A stretch of 64,000 nucleotides of DNA from NCBI RefSeq assembly GCF_014646135.1, contig NZ_BMMW01000001.1, positions 1,505,570-1,569,569 of the forward strand. The letters are read 5' to 3'. Positions 23,527 to 33,538 of this stretch are shown piece after piece. A model generated the notes under the pieces. It worked only from the letters and a program-made list of their open reading frames with translations, did not search any database and was not told where the DNA came from. The DNA is from Nocardia camponoti (lineage in GTDB: Bacteria; Actinomycetota; Actinomycetes; Mycobacteriales; Mycobacteriaceae). How positions within the stretch are numbered: position 1 is the stretch's first letter; every line of letters begins with the position of its first letter. The position numbers and the translations under genes were made by a program.

Positions 23527-25032
23527 TCACGCGCAAGCGGCGAGGACCAGTTCGCGGACCTTGGCCGCATCCGCCTGGCCCCGCGTCGCCTTCATCACGT
23601 CGCCGACGATCTTGCCCGCGGCGGCAACCTTTCCGCTGCGGATCTTCTCGGCGATATCCGGGTTAGCGGCCAACGCCTTCTCGACCTCAACCTGCAAAGC
23701 GGAGTCGTCGCTGACCATGCCGAGGCCCTTCGACTCGACGATCTCGGCCGGGGCTCCCTCGCCTGACAGCACGAAGTCGACGACCTGCTTGGCGACCTTG
23801 TTGTTGACCGTCTTCGCCTCAACCAAACCGATGACCTCGGCCACCTGAGCTGGCGTGATCGGCAGGTCGGCCAGCGCGACCTCGCGCTCCTTCGCCTTTT
23901 CGGTCAAATACGCAACCCACCACGAACGCGCCTCGTTCGCCGGGGCGCCCGCCTCGACCGTCGCGATGATGAGGTCGAGTGCGCCCGCGTTGACCAGGTC
24001 TCGCATGACCTCGTCCGACAGGTTCCACTCGGCCTGGATCCGCGCGCGCACCAACCACGGGTACTCGGGGATGGTCGCGCGCAGTTCATCGACCCAGGCG
24101 GCGTCGGGGGCGACGGGCGCGAGGTCGGGTTCGGGGAAGTAGCGGTAGTCCTCGGCGGTTTCCTTGCGGCGACCAGCCGACGTAGTGCCGTCGCCTTCCT
24201 GGAAGTGGCGCGTCTCCTGGATGATCTCGCCGCCCGCGGTCAACACCGCGGCCTGACGACGCATCTCATACCGCACAGCAACCTCAACGCTGCGCAGCGA
24301 GTTGACGTTCTTGGTTTCGGTGCGCGTGCCGAATTCCTTTGCGCCAATGGGCATCAGCGACACGTTGGCGTCGCAACGCAGCGAACCCTGTTCCATCTTC
24401 ACGTCCGAGACGTTCAGCGAACGCAGCACCTCACGCAACGCGGTGACGTACGCGCGCGCCACCTCGGGCGCACGCTCCCCCGCCCCGGTGATGGGCTTGG
24501 TGACGATCTCGATGAGCGGAACACCAGCGCGGTTGAAGTCGAGCAGCGAGTGGCTTGCTCCGTGGATACGGCCCGTCGCACCACCGACGTGCAGCGACTT
24601 GCCGGTGTCTTCTTCCATGTGCGCGCGCTCGATGTCGACGCGGAAGATCGAACCGTCGTCGAGCGTGACGTCGAGGTAGCCCTCGGTCGCGATGGGCTCG
24701 TCGTACTGGCTGATCTGGTAGTTCTTCGGCTGATCGGGGTAAAAGTAGTTCTTGCGCGCGAACCGACCCCACGGCGTGATCGAACAGTTCAACGCGAGAC
24801 CGATGCGAATGGCCGACTCGATGGCCTTGGTGTTGACCACCGGCAGCGAACCGGGCAGGCCGAGGCACACCGGGCACACCTGGGTATTCGGCTCGGCGCC
24901 AAACTCGGTGGGGCAACCGCAAAACATCTTGGTCGCCGTGGACAACTCGACGTGGACCTCCATGCCGAGCACCGGCTCGTAGCGGGAGAGAACGTCGGCG
25001 TAATCCATCAACTCGGCGGTGGGTGCGCTCAT
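23527..25032 (-). CDS. gatB: Aspartyl/glutamyl-tRNA amidotransferase subunit B
   Basis: Kinase/tRNA-binding subunit of GatCAB, which converts Glu-tRNA(Gln) and Asp-tRNA(Asn) to the amidated forms. 501 residues. [10 protein letters not shown], the zinc cysteines CGCP...CPVCLG, the [18 protein letters not shown] segment and the C-terminal tail domain (GKIVGDVMK) are all present. It follows pfkA on the same strand by 44 bases, as in mycobacteria, but gatC and gatA are 27 kb away here instead of immediately beyond pfkA. The downstream side borders the accessory island. Confidence 0.97.
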   Translation of the reverse strand: MSAPTAELMDYADVLSRYEPVLGMEVHVELSTATKMFCGCPTEFGAEPNTQVCPVCLGLPGSLPVVNTKAIESAIRIGLALNCSITPWGRFARKNYFYPDQPKNYQISQYDEPIATEGYLDVTLDDGSIFRVDIERAHMEEDTGKSLHVGGATGRIHGASHSLLDFNRAGVPLIEIVTKPITGAGERAPEVARAYVTALREVLRSLNVSDVKMEQGSLRCDANVSLMPIGAKEFGTRTETKNVNSLRSVEVAVRYEMRRQAAVLTAGGEIIQETRHFQEGDGTTSAGRRKETAEDYRYFPEPDLAPVAPDAAWVDELRATIPEYPWLVRARIQAEWNLSDEVMRDLVNAGALDLIIATVEAGAPANEARSWWVAYLTEKAKEREVALADLPITPAQVAEVIGLVEAKTVNNKVAKQVVDFVLSGEGAPAEIVESKGLGMVSDDSALQVEVEKALAANPDIAEKIRSGKVAAAGKIVGDVMKATRGQADAAKVRELVLAACA

Positions 25033-25076
25033 AACATCACAGTCTAGGTAAGCCCACCGACACGGTTGAGCGGTGG

Positions 25077-26111
25077 TCAGCCGAAGAACGCCTCAGCCTC
25101 GCGCAGCCGCTCAAGTGGGACGGTTTTGAGCTGACGTGTCGCCTCGGCGAGCGGCACGAGCGTGATCTCGGTGCCATGCAACGCGACCATCATCCCGAAC
25201 TTGCCCGCGTGCACGGCTTCGGCAGCATGCACGCCAAAGCGGGTCGCGAGAATGCGGTCGTACGGGGTTGGGCTGCCGCCGCGCTGGACGTGGCCGAGCA
25301 CGGTCGTGCGGACCTCTTTGCCGATCCTTCGCTCGATTTCAGCACCCAACTGCTGGGCGACGCCGGTGAACCGCTCGTGCCCGAATTCGTCGATGCCGCC
25401 TTCGCGCAGCGTGAACCCGGAATCAGCAGCCGGGTGCGAGCCTTCGGCAACAACGACGATGCAGTGCTTATCCCCACGTTGGAACCGCTTTTTGATCAAC
25501 GCGCAGATCTCGTCGATCTCGAACGGCACTTCGGGAACGAGAATCAAATGCGCGCCAGCGGCGATGCCCGCGTTCAACGCGATCCACCCGGCGTGTCGGC
25601 CCATAACCTCGATCAGCATCACGCGCTGATGCGATTCGGCGGTGGTGTGCAGGCGGTCGATCGCTTCGGTGGCGATCGACAACGCCGTGTCGTGGCCGAA
25701 CGTGACGTCGGTGCAATCGATGTCGTTGTCGATGGTCTTCGGCACGCCGACCACCGGCACGTCCTCATCGGCGAGCCACGACGCGGCCGTGAGCGTGCCT
25801 TCGCCGCCGATCGGAATCAGCGCGTCAATGCCGTTGTCGTCGAGCGTCTGTTTGATCCGATCCAACCCGGCCCGCAACACGTCGGGATTGGTGCGCGCGG
25901 TGCCGAGCATCGTGCCGCCCTTGGCAAGCAGCCGATCGGTGCGGTCGTCGTTGTTGATCCGAATCTTGCGGTCTTCTAACAGCCCACGCCAACCGTCTTC
26001 GAAGCCGATGATCGCGTCGCCGTAGCGACCGTTGGCGGTGCGAACAACCGCGCGGATCACCGCGTTCAAGCCTGGGCAGTCGCCGCCGCCGGTCAAGACT
26101 CCGATGCGCAT
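25077..26111 (-). CDS. pfkA: 6-phosphofructokinase
   Basis: Phosphorylates fructose 6-phosphate in glycolysis. 344 residues from ATG 26111, the length of M. tuberculosis PfkA; the frame is open seven codons further. Phosphate-donor loop [15 protein letters not shown], the GGEGTLTAA segment, substrate motif [12 protein letters not shown] with the catalytic base Asp, and MGRHAGW are intact. The GGEGT form is that of actinobacterial PfkA (group with Glu where the E. coli enzyme has Asp). Lies between the LppW-like gene and gatB. Confidence 0.96.
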   Translation of the reverse strand: MRIGVLTGGGDCPGLNAVIRAVVRTANGRYGDAIIGFEDGWRGLLEDRKIRINNDDRTDRLLAKGGTMLGTARTNPDVLRAGLDRIKQTLDDNGIDALIPIGGEGTLTAASWLADEDVPVVGVPKTIDNDIDCTDVTFGHDTALSIATEAIDRLHTTAESHQRVMLIEVMGRHAGWIALNAGIAAGAHLILVPEVPFEIDEICALIKKRFQRGDKHCIVVVAEGSHPAADSGFTLREGGIDEFGHERFTGVAQQLGAEIERRIGKEVRTTVLGHVQRGGSPTPYDRILATRFGVHAAEAVHAGKFGMMVALHGTEITLVPLAEATRQLKTVPLERLREAEAFFG

Positions 26112-26139
26112 GCGCCCCATCTTGCCGCACAATCGGCGA

Positions 26140-27042
26140 TCAGGGGCAGCGACCTCCGCCGAGTTCGGTGAGGTGCTTGCCGATCACGGCGGCGAGCTTG
26201 TCGAGCATGGTCATGCCGTCGTTGAAGGCACCCGAATCTGGTTGTGCGGCAAAGGCAACCGCGACGCGACCGCTCGGCGTGTCGATAAGCCCAAACTGTC
26301 TGACCAGGTATTTGCCGGAAGTGTCTGGGCCCCAACCACCTTTGAAGTCGGCGCTGTTGAACGCGCCAAGTCCCCAGCGATGACTAGGGGTGATCTGGCC
26401 CATGTACCCAACAACGCGCTCGTTGCCGGGCAGGCACGGGAGGTTCGCCGCGAAGCGCACCTGGTTGGCGAGTGACCAGTCGGCCTGGCCGAAAGCCGAA
26501 GCGTCACTTCGGGTTCGGGTCGGTGGCACGGTCGTGACCGGGTCGCCGCCTTCGCGCAGAATCTCTTCCACGGCCTTCGCCGCGTTGTCACCAGCACCTA
26601 GCGACTGCCACAGCGTGTCGGCGGCGTCGTTGTCGGAGGCGGTGATGGCCGTGCTCGCCGCGCTCGCGTAGGTCGACCCGCGCCGCAGCACGGCGACGGC
26701 GAGCGGCACCTTCATCGTCGACCACGCGGGTCCGGTGGTCCAGTCACCAAAGGTGACCATCTTGTCGCCACCGACGGGCATGATCGTCAACCCGGCGGTC
26801 CCGCGAAAGCTCGCGCGCGCGGCGGCGAAGTCGGCGGCGAGGCTGCCCGGTAGCGCGATCGAAACGCCGGGACCGACCACCGCGCCAGGATCGGGCGCGA
26901 TAGTCGGGACGGTGACGGTCGGCGTTGGCGTTGCTTCACGCGGGGGTTTCGCACAGCCGGAGACCAGCGTGAATGCCGTAGCTGCCGTGGCGAGCAGGGT
27001 GATTACCCTGCGGTGTCGAGCAATAAACATGGTGTGACGCAT
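26140..27042 (-). CDS. LppW-like lipoprotein with serine-beta-lactamase fold (copy 1)
   Basis: About 300 residues. Signal peptide with lipobox TLVSGC (Cys near residue 30), a Pro/Thr linker, then a beta-lactamase/transpeptidase-like domain: SxxK as STMK in [13 protein letters not shown] in ASDNDAAD, and a KGG (KGGWGP) where penicillin-recognising enzymes have KTG. The catalytic set is therefore only partly conventional, and beta-lactam hydrolysis should not be assumed. Two cysteines near the C-terminus may pair. ATG 27042 is used; ATG 27030 is possible. A clear paralogue lies at 47.9 kb. Confidence 0.8.
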   Translation of the reverse strand: MRHTMFIARHRRVITLLATAATAFTLVSGCAKPPREATPTPTVTVPTIAPDPGAVVGPGVSIALPGSLAADFAAARASFRGTAGLTIMPVGGDKMVTFGDWTTGPAWSTMKVPLAVAVLRRGSTYASAASTAITASDNDAADTLWQSLGAGDNAAKAVEEILREGGDPVTTVPPTRTRSDASAFGQADWSLANQVRFAANLPCLPGNERVVGYMGQITPSHRWGLGAFNSADFKGGWGPDTSGKYLVRQFGLIDTPSGRVAVAFAAQPDSGAFNDGMTMLDKLAAVIGKHLTELGGGRCP

Positions 27043-27098
27043 CTTTGTTCGGAAGTCCCCCGGTTTCGCGGTGACTGTCACCGTACTGGGCGTAACAC

Positions 27099-27938
27099 TT
27101 ATTTCCCAGTTGGGTCACTTGCTCCGCGCACGCGATGCTCGCCACTGTAGATGTTCATCGTGTCGCCGCGCAGGAAGCCGACCAGGGTTAACTCCGACTC
27201 TTGCGCCAGGTCAACGGCAAGTGAACTCGGCGCGCTGACGGCAGCCAGCACGGGAATTCCGGCCATCACCGCTTTCTGCGCGAGTTCGAACGAAGCGCGG
27301 CTGCTCACCACGAGCACGAGGTTGTCGGCGGGCAGTCGCTTCTCCCGCAACGCCCAGCCGATCACCTTGTCGACGGCGTTGTGGCGGCCGATGTCCTCAC
27401 GCATCACCAACAGCGTGCCGTCTGCGGTGAACAGCCCAGCCGCGTGCAGGCCGCCCGTCGCGTCGAAGACCTTCTGTTCGCGACGCAGGATGTCGGGGAG
27501 TTTCGCGAGGACGTCCGGGTCGATCATCGGGGTGTCGTGGGCGATGGGGAAATGGGTGTGCGTGCGCACGTCGTCGAGCGCGGTTTTGCCGCAGAGCCCG
27601 CACGCGCCGGTGGTGAGGAAGTTGCGCGCCGGCGCGGCGGCTTGGCGCTTTTCACGCAACGTCACGTCGAGGACGTTGTAGGTGTTGCGCCCCTCGTCGT
27701 CGGTGCCCGCGCAGTATCGCGCGGCGACAAGGTCGTCGGCGGAGGTGATGATGTCTTCGCTGAAGAGGAAGCCATGCACCAGGTCGATGTCGCTGCCTGG
27801 CGTGCGCATGGTGATGACGAGCGATTCGCCATCGAGCCGAATTTGCAACGGCTCTTCAACGACGAGCGTGTCGGGACGTTTGACACGCCCGCTTGGCGAG
27901 AGCCGGATGGTTTTGCGCCGTGCGGTAACTCTGCTCAT
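27099..27938 (-). CDS. fdhD: Formate dehydrogenase accessory sulfurtransferase
   Basis: 279 residues. FdhD passes sulfur from a cysteine desulfurase to the molybdenum cofactor and is needed for active formate dehydrogenases. The paired cysteines CGLC in TGACGLCGK, the MREDIGRHNAVDKVIG segment and VVSSRASFELAQKA are family signatures. It follows the DUF1345 gene by 20 bases and lies about 3.3 kb from the divergently transcribed molybdopterin oxidoreductase gene, its probable client. The cysteine desulfurase at 62.4-63.6 kb could be the sulfur source (inference). Confidence 0.93.
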   Translation of the reverse strand: MSRVTARRKTIRLSPSGRVKRPDTLVVEEPLQIRLDGESLVITMRTPGSDIDLVHGFLFSEDIITSADDLVAARYCAGTDDEGRNTYNVLDVTLREKRQAAAPARNFLTTGACGLCGKTALDDVRTHTHFPIAHDTPMIDPDVLAKLPDILRREQKVFDATGGLHAAGLFTADGTLLVMREDIGRHNAVDKVIGWALREKRLPADNLVLVVSSRASFELAQKAVMAGIPVLAAVSAPSSLAVDLAQESELTLVGFLRGDTMNIYSGEHRVRGASDPTGK

Positions 27939-27958
27939 CGATGTGGCCGTTTCAGTTC

Positions 27959-28642
27959 TCAGGCCGCGCCAACCACGAGGTTGATCGTGGTCGCGAGGAT
28001 GCCGGTACCAAAAGCATAGGACAGCAAACAATGTCGTAGGACGATTGACCGGATCGCTGGGCTCGACACCGAGGTATCCGACACTTGATACGTCATGCCG
28101 AGGTTGTAGGAGAAGTAGAGGAAGTCGCGGTAGGCGGGCGGATCTTCGGCATTGTTGAAGTCGATGCCGCCGGTCGGCGCCTGGTAGTAGGCGTAGGCGT
28201 AGCGGGCCGCGTACATCAGGTGCACGGCCGCCCACGCCATCGCGACACCGCCAAGCGCGAGCGCGGCACCCACATGGACCGAACTGGAATGGCCGAGGAC
28301 AAGGATCGTCACGACGCCGATGAGCCCGGCTGACGCGGCGGCGACCACCGAAACCTCTTCGATGAACGGCTGGAAATTCTCGCGTCGCGCGTTGTCGCGG
28401 GTGGCAGCCGCGTTCATCGGCCACATCACGATCCAGCCCATCACGACGAAAACTGTTGCGGAGATGGCGATTCCGGCCATCAACCCAATGGGCAGGCCCA
28501 TCGCGAAGCCGACCAAGGTGCCACCGATGGCACCGATGAGCACCGCGATAACGAGCCGCACGACCGCTGACAGGAGCCAGTTTCTGCCCATGACCGCTGA
28601 CAGTACCCAACTTCGCCGCGCGCTTGCCCGATCGTTGCTCAC
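27959..28642 (-). CDS. DUF1345 integral membrane protein
   Basis: 227 residues with about five hydrophobic segments. The motif [18 protein letters not shown] near residue 170 is the hallmark of DUF1345 proteins, whose biochemical role is unknown. Basic N-terminal residues precede the first helix, so the N-terminus is probably cytoplasmic. It sits between a LysR-type regulator gene and fdhD on one strand with short gaps, so it may be co-expressed with the formate-related genes. Confidence 0.82.
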   Translation of the reverse strand: MSNDRASARRSWVLSAVMGRNWLLSAVVRLVIAVLIGAIGGTLVGFAMGLPIGLMAGIAISATVFVVMGWIVMWPMNAAATRDNARRENFQPFIEEVSVVAAASAGLIGVVTILVLGHSSSVHVGAALALGGVAMAWAAVHLMYAARYAYAYYQAPTGGIDFNNAEDPPAYRDFLYFSYNLGMTYQVSDTSVSSPAIRSIVLRHCLLSYAFGTGILATTINLVVGAA

Positions 28643-28689
28643 GCGCGCGGCGCGCGGCTCGGCAACTCAGTCAGCGCGGCAAGCGACGC

Positions 28690-29619
28690 TCACCACGCGC
28701 CCGGATCGGGCGCGCTCGCGTTCAGGACTTCGGCGATGGGCGTCGCGCGCGCGGTCGCGACCAACGCGCGCGACAGCACCGAGCCCGGTTCCGTCGCCGC
28801 GGTGACGAGCGCGATGTGCGCGATGACCGGCGGATCGTCGAGCGGAAGGGCACGCACGCCCTCGGGTCGGCGCACGGTGTGCAGCCAGGTTTGTGGCACG
28901 ATGCACGCCCACCGACCCGTCGACGCATGCGCGAGCAACGTGACAACCGAGTCGCTTTCGACCTGCGGTGTCGCGACCAGTCCGCGCGTTGCCAGCGCTT
29001 GGTCGATGAGCTGTCGGCCGCGCATGCCCCGATTGAGCAGACACATCGGCAGCGCGAGCGCATCGGCCCAGGTCAGCGGGCCGGTGTGGCCAGCGAGAAG
29101 TTCGGTACCGGCGACGAGTACGTGCCGTTCTTCATACAGCGGGGTGACGGTGCAGCCTTCGGTGTCGATGCCGTCGGCGTAAACGAGACCGGCGTCGAGT
29201 TCGAAGCGCCGAATTCGATCGACAATCGACGCCGATCGCAACCCGGTCTCCACCGCGATCCGAACGAGCGGGTGCTCGGTACAAAACGGGTCGGTGAGCA
29301 GCGCGAGCGTGGTCGACGCCGCCGGGATGACACCGATGCGCAGCTCGCCGGTGAGGCCCGTGCGCAGCGCGGTGACTTCTTGTTCGAGTGCGTCACGGTC
29401 GGCGAGGATGCGACGCGCCCAGAGGACGAGGCGGTCGCCTTCGGGGGTGAGTCCGTCGAATTGGCGACCTCGGCGAACCAGCGGCACCCCGAGGTCGGCT
29501 TCGAGTTTGCGAATCGCCTCCGACAGCGCGGGCTGCGAAACGTAGCAAGCCCGCGCTGCCTTGGCGAAGTGTCGTTCGCGCGCTAACGCGACGAAGTATT
29601 CAAGCTGGCGAAAAAGCAT
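28690..29619 (-). CDS. LysR-family transcriptional regulator
   Basis: 309 residues. The N-terminal winged HTH is textbook LysR (QLEYFVALARERHFAKAAR, then SQPALSEAIRKLEADLG), followed by a hinge and a periplasmic-binding-protein-like effector domain starting GELRIGVIP. It starts 11 bases after the FUSC gene stop. Likely targets are the intergenic region 30942-31195 (FUSC gene and the oxidoreductase operon) or the fdhD side; the effector is unknown. Confidence 0.9.
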   Translation of the reverse strand: MLFRQLEYFVALARERHFAKAARACYVSQPALSEAIRKLEADLGVPLVRRGRQFDGLTPEGDRLVLWARRILADRDALEQEVTALRTGLTGELRIGVIPAASTTLALLTDPFCTEHPLVRIAVETGLRSASIVDRIRRFELDAGLVYADGIDTEGCTVTPLYEERHVLVAGTELLAGHTGPLTWADALALPMCLLNRGMRGRQLIDQALATRGLVATPQVESDSVVTLLAHASTGRWACIVPQTWLHTVRRPEGVRALPLDDPPVIAHIALVTAATEPGSVLSRALVATARATPIAEVLNASAPDPGAW

Positions 29620-29630
29620 GTGCCGCTTGG

Positions 29631-29801
29631 TCAGTCGTCCTCGTCGTCGGCGGCTTTATTGCGTGCCTTCGCGATTTCGAGTGCGCGCTCAGCGGTTGCC
29701 TTGTCCGGGTACGGGCCCATTCGGTCGCCGAACCAGCAGTTTTTGCCCTGCTCAGCGGTGCCGTGCTTGATGCAGTAGTACCAGTCGTCATCTGATGCCA
29801 T
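29631..29801 (-). CDS. Small conserved WYYC/KHG protein, alternative independent start inside the fused frame
   Basis: Starting at ATG 29801 the same frame encodes 56 residues, DDDWYYCIKHG...NCWFGDRMGPYPDKATAERA and an acidic tail. The conserved spacing of two cysteines, a His and a SPOR-like helix (TAERALEIAKARNKA) matches a small stand-alone protein found in actinobacteria, of unknown function. No good ribosome site precedes the ATG. Listed separately because it may be made both as a fusion and alone. Confidence 0.5.
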   Translation of the reverse strand: MASDDDWYYCIKHGTAEQGKNCWFGDRMGPYPDKATAERALEIAKARNKAADDEDD

Positions 29802-30941
29802 GTCGCCAGTATGCACGTCAACGCATGGGCTCGCCGCCGAAGCCACGGCCCTCGCTGAGGCAGGTTCGCGGATCGCCAGCGCGACGGCGATACCGATCGC
29901 GACGCCGATCACGGTGTCGATCGCGCGTTCGCGCAGCATGATCAACGGATCGCTCGGATCGGCCAATTCGGTCATCGACATGATCAACGGCGTGAAGAAA
30001 CCGATCGCGACGGCGTAGTGGCGTGCCATGAACAATTCGGTCGGATAGAGCAGCGCGATGATGATCAATCCGAGCACTGCCGGATTCCACCCGGGGATCA
30101 GCAGCGGCGCGGTGACAGCGAGGCCGACGAACGTGCCGATCACGCGATGCGCGCCGCGTTTGATGCGTCCGCGCGAGTCGGCGGCGGCGAGCGGAACGGC
30201 CGCGCCTGCCATCGCCCAGTTCGCGTGGCCCATGCCCAACATCAGCCCGACGCCGCCAGCGAGGGCGATAGCCAGCGTGTAGCGACCAGCTTGCACGAGC
30301 GAAACCGCGCCGGTGCGATGCGGGCGGATCGGGAACACCTCGGGCGTTCCGTGCCGTCGCGCGCGGCGGGTCGATTCGATCCAGCCGACCAGCACACACA
30401 GTGCGGCCGTGCCCGCGCAGACGGCGAGCGCGAGGCCGGGGTCGCGTTGATGCGGGGCAACCATCGCGATCGCGCCGAAGGCGAAAATCCCGAAAAACGG
30501 GCCTTCCGGCCGTAATCCGAGCCGGTCGGTGATCGGCGACGTGACGGCGGCGAACGCCGCGACCGCGCACACGAGTACCAGCGGCGGTACCCGGCTAAGT
30601 CCGAAAAGCAGGCCGCCCGCACTCGCGACAACAAGCAGAATCGCGGCTTCGACCTGATGGGTGAACCGCTGTCGCACCGATTCGGCGAACCCATACATGC
30701 CGGTGAACGACCCGAAAACGGCGAAGATCAGCAGGTCGGTGCGGCCGAGGGCGATGAGCACTAAGCCAGGGATCGCCAGTCCGGCGAACACGCGCGCGGC
30801 AGGCAGGTGGTCGACCTCGGTGATGAGCGCGCGGATGGGCGGGCGCGCCTGAGCGACAAGGGTGCGCAAGAGGTCCTCCGAAGGGTCGGTCTGCTTGTCG
30901 ATCGTCCCGGGGGGCCAAATCGGTTGCGTGGTAGTAGCCAT
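29631..30941 (-). CDS. FUSC-type aromatic-acid exporter, fused in frame to a small WYYC protein
   Basis: 436 residues. From ATG 30941 (MATTTQ) the first 380 residues form two blocks of transmembrane helices with a central cytosolic linker, as in FUSC/YccS-type exporters. The second block contains GGVGLMLGMGHANWAMAGAA and the RIKRGAHRVIGTFVG signature. Without any stop codon the frame then enters a 56-residue module (DDDWYYCIKHG...) that in many actinobacteria is, to my memory, a separate small gene. In another frame a stop at 29818-29820 would end the transporter 17 bases before that module, so a natural fusion or a one-base sequence error are both possible. Divergent from the oxidoreductase operon. 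Confidence 0.78.
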   Translation of the reverse strand: MATTTQPIWPPGTIDKQTDPSEDLLRTLVAQARPPIRALITEVDHLPAARVFAGLAIPGLVLIALGRTDLLIFAVFGSFTGMYGFAESVRQRFTHQVEAAILLVVASAGGLLFGLSRVPPLVLVCAVAAFAAVTSPITDRLGLRPEGPFFGIFAFGAIAMVAPHQRDPGLALAVCAGTAALCVLVGWIESTRRARRHGTPEVFPIRPHRTGAVSLVQAGRYTLAIALAGGVGLMLGMGHANWAMAGAAVPLAAADSRGRIKRGAHRVIGTFVGLAVTAPLLIPGWNPAVLGLIIIALLYPTELFMARHYAVAIGFFTPLIMSMTELADPSDPLIMLRERAIDTVIGVAIGIAVALAIREPASARAVASAASPCVDVHTGDMASDDDWYYCIKHGTAEQGKNCWFGDRMGPYPDKATAERALEIAKARNKAADDEDD

Positions 30942-31195
30942 GGTGGCGTATTCGCGCGGGCGCGCGCAAGCTGCCCACATTGTTGTGAACGCCATTTTTC
31001 CACGTCGGACCTGCGGTAATAACTCCGGCCTATCGGCTGTGCGGAAGTTGGTCCTGGCATGTAGCGAAGGCAAGACGGAGAATGAGGCCACTACTGACGT
31101 TAGGTGTGCGCGCCTCCGTCCGTGGTCGCACCACGCGGTACAGAATTCCAGGCGAGACACTTCACCCGCTTCGTAGCTTCGAAGGGAAGTTCGTC

Positions 31196-33529
31196 ATGAC
31201 TGAGGCCTCTGAAGCCCCGTTCACCAAATGGGACCCCGACAACGGGCCCAGTGCCGAGGCTGACCGAGAAGCTGTCCCGAAGGCCAAACCGTACAAGCAC
31301 CCGGCTGCCGGGTGGGGTGCCGCGATCGCGGTCGGCAAGTTCATGATCCTCAAGGAACATGAACCGTTCATCGGGACATACGGCATGTTCAAGATGAACC
31401 AGTACCAGGGCGGCTTCGACTGCCCCGGCTGTGCATGGCCCGACGCGCGCGACGGCCTCATTCTTGACGTGTGTGAGAACGGCATCAAGCACACGACGTG
31501 GGAAATGACCCACAACCGCACAACGCCGGAATTCTTCGCCGAACACACGGTCAGCGAGTTGGCGACGTGGAGCGATTACGACCTGGAAAACCAGGGTCGA
31601 CTCACCCACCCGATGGTCTATGACGCCAAGACCGACCATTACGTGCCGATCAGCTGGCAGGACGCGTTCGAAATGGCGGGCAAAGCCATTCGCGAACTGC
31701 CCGATCCGAACCTCGCCTCGTACTACACGTCCGGGCGACTCGCGAATGAGGCCACGTTCCTCTACCAACTGATGATTCGCGAGACCGGCACCAACAACAT
31801 GCCCGACTGTTCGAACATGTGCCACGAGGCGAGCGGTCGCGGTTTGCAGGCGTCGCTCGGCACCGGCAAAGGCACGTGCGACCTCGACGACTGGGATCAG
31901 TCCGACGCGCTGTTCATCATGGGCCTCAACGCCGCATCGAACACGCCGCGCATGCTCACCGCGCTGGCCAAGGCGTACAAACGCGGCGCGCAGATCGTGC
32001 ACATCAACCCGTTCATCGAGGCGGGCGCGCGCGACACGATCATTCCGCACGACATCCCGTCGATGGTCCTGTTCCAGACGACGCCAACCTCCACGCTGAA
32101 TCTGCAGGTCCGCGTTGGCGGTGACTTCGCGCTCATTCGCGGCATGGCCAAGGCCACGCTGGAAGAGTGCGACACCAATCCCAAGGTCATCAACCACGAA
32201 TTCATCAACCGGTACACGGTCGGTTTCGACGACTGGATGGCCGAGGTCAAGGGCACGACCTGGGCTGATATCCAGAAGCAGTCGGGGTTGAGCGAGACCG
32301 AGATTCGTAAGGCAGCCCAGATTTACTGCGACGCCAAGAGCAGCATCATCAGCTGGTGCCTCGGCGTGACCCAGCATGAGCATGGCGTCGAGACCATCCG
32401 CGAAATCGTGAACCTGCTGCTGTGCCGAGGCAACCTCGGTCGCGAGGGCGCTGGTCCTTCGCCGGTGCGTGGTCACTCGAACGTGCAGGGCAACCGCACC
32501 TGCGGCATCGACAACCACCCGCCGAAGGCGTGGATCGACCGGCTCAACGAGGTGTGCAAGATCAACGCGCCGTACGAGGACGGTCTCGATGTCGTCGGCA
32601 CGATTGAGGCGATGCAAGCGGGCAAGATCAAGGTGTTCATGTCGATGGGCGGCAACTTCGTCCAGGCCGCGCCCGACTCGGCGTACACCTACGAGGCGTT
32701 CCAGAAGTGCGACATGACCATCATCGTGTCGACCAAGCTCAACCGCAGCCACGTGATTCACGGCAAGCAGGCGCTGATTCTGCCCTGCATCGGGCGCACC
32801 GAGCACGACCATCAGCGCAGCGGTCAGCAGGTGATTTCGATGGAGAACGGCATGGCCGTCGTCCACTTGTCGAAGGGCATGAAAAAGCCCGCGTCGCGTC
32901 ACCTCAAGTCTGAGCCCGCGATCTTGGCTGGCATCGCCAAGCAGGCGCTGCCGAACACGAAGACGCCGTGGGAGTGGTACGTCGAGGACTACGACCGCAT
33001 CCGCGACACCATGTCGAAGGTGCTGGAAGGGTTCGAAGACTACAACCGACGCGTTCGGTTGCCGCTCGGCTTCCGCATTCGCCAGCCAGCGCGCGAACTG
33101 ATCTTCCTCACGCCGTCGGGTAAAGCCGAGTTCTCCTCGGTCAGGATGCCCGACACGCTGCCGCCCGAAGGCAAGTTCAGTCTGTTCACCACGCGGTCGC
33201 AGGATCAGTGGAACACCACGATCTACACCGACAACGACCGCTATCGCGGCATCAAGAACCTGCGCACGCTGATCTTCATGAACAAGCACGACATGAAAGA
33301 TCTCGGGCTCAAGGAATTCGACGAGGTCGACATCACCAGCTACGCGCGTGACGGGTCGACACGTCAGCTGCTCAAGTACAAGGTCATTCAATACAACATG
33401 CCGCGCGGCTGCACCGCCGGATACATGCCGGAGATGAACGTGCTGTGCGCGATTGGCGACTACAGCACCGAAAGTCGGCAGCCGCTGATGAAGAGCGTCA
33501 AGGTCACTGTTGTGCCGTCGAAAAACTAA
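31196..33529 (+). CDS. Molybdopterin oxidoreductase, YdeP/FdhF-like formate dehydrogenase alpha subunit homologue
   Basis: 777 residues, close to E. coli YdeP in length and sequence. FDCPGCAWPD, LASYYTSGRLANEATFLYQL, NNMPDCSNMCHE, GAQIVHINPF, the TQHEHGVE segment, RGHSNVQGNRT and the C-terminal SQDQWNTTIYT with DDRYRG-like YRG are conserved. The family carries bis-MGD; its substrate is unproven (formate in some annotations, acid resistance in E. coli). There is no twin-arginine signal, so it is cytosolic. GAAGGGA lies about 8 bases before ATG 31196. It leads a three-gene operon and is divergent from the FUSC/LysR/fdhD block. Confidence 0.9.
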   Translation: MTEASEAPFTKWDPDNGPSAEADREAVPKAKPYKHPAAGWGAAIAVGKFMILKEHEPFIGTYGMFKMNQYQGGFDCPGCAWPDARDGLILDVCENGIKHTTWEMTHNRTTPEFFAEHTVSELATWSDYDLENQGRLTHPMVYDAKTDHYVPISWQDAFEMAGKAIRELPDPNLASYYTSGRLANEATFLYQLMIRETGTNNMPDCSNMCHEASGRGLQASLGTGKGTCDLDDWDQSDALFIMGLNAASNTPRMLTALAKAYKRGAQIVHINPFIEAGARDTIIPHDIPSMVLFQTTPTSTLNLQVRVGGDFALIRGMAKATLEECDTNPKVINHEFINRYTVGFDDWMAEVKGTTWADIQKQSGLSETEIRKAAQIYCDAKSSIISWCLGVTQHEHGVETIREIVNLLLCRGNLGREGAGPSPVRGHSNVQGNRTCGIDNHPPKAWIDRLNEVCKINAPYEDGLDVVGTIEAMQAGKIKVFMSMGGNFVQAAPDSAYTYEAFQKCDMTIIVSTKLNRSHVIHGKQALILPCIGRTEHDHQRSGQQVISMENGMAVVHLSKGMKKPASRHLKSEPAILAGIAKQALPNTKTPWEWYVEDYDRIRDTMSKVLEGFEDYNRRVRLPLGFRIRQPARELIFLTPSGKAEFSSVRMPDTLPPEGKFSLFTTRSQDQWNTTIYTDNDRYRGIKNLRTLIFMNKHDMKDLGLKEFDEVDITSYARDGSTRQLLKYKVIQYNMPRGCTAGYMPEMNVLCAIGDYSTESRQPLMKSVKVTVVPSKN

Positions 33530-33538
33530 GGGAGACGG

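Noticed and set aside
7004..23527. Integrative element or prophage with integrase and att sites
   Set aside because: No integrase, tRNA gene, phage structural gene or clear flanking direct repeat could be found at either edge.
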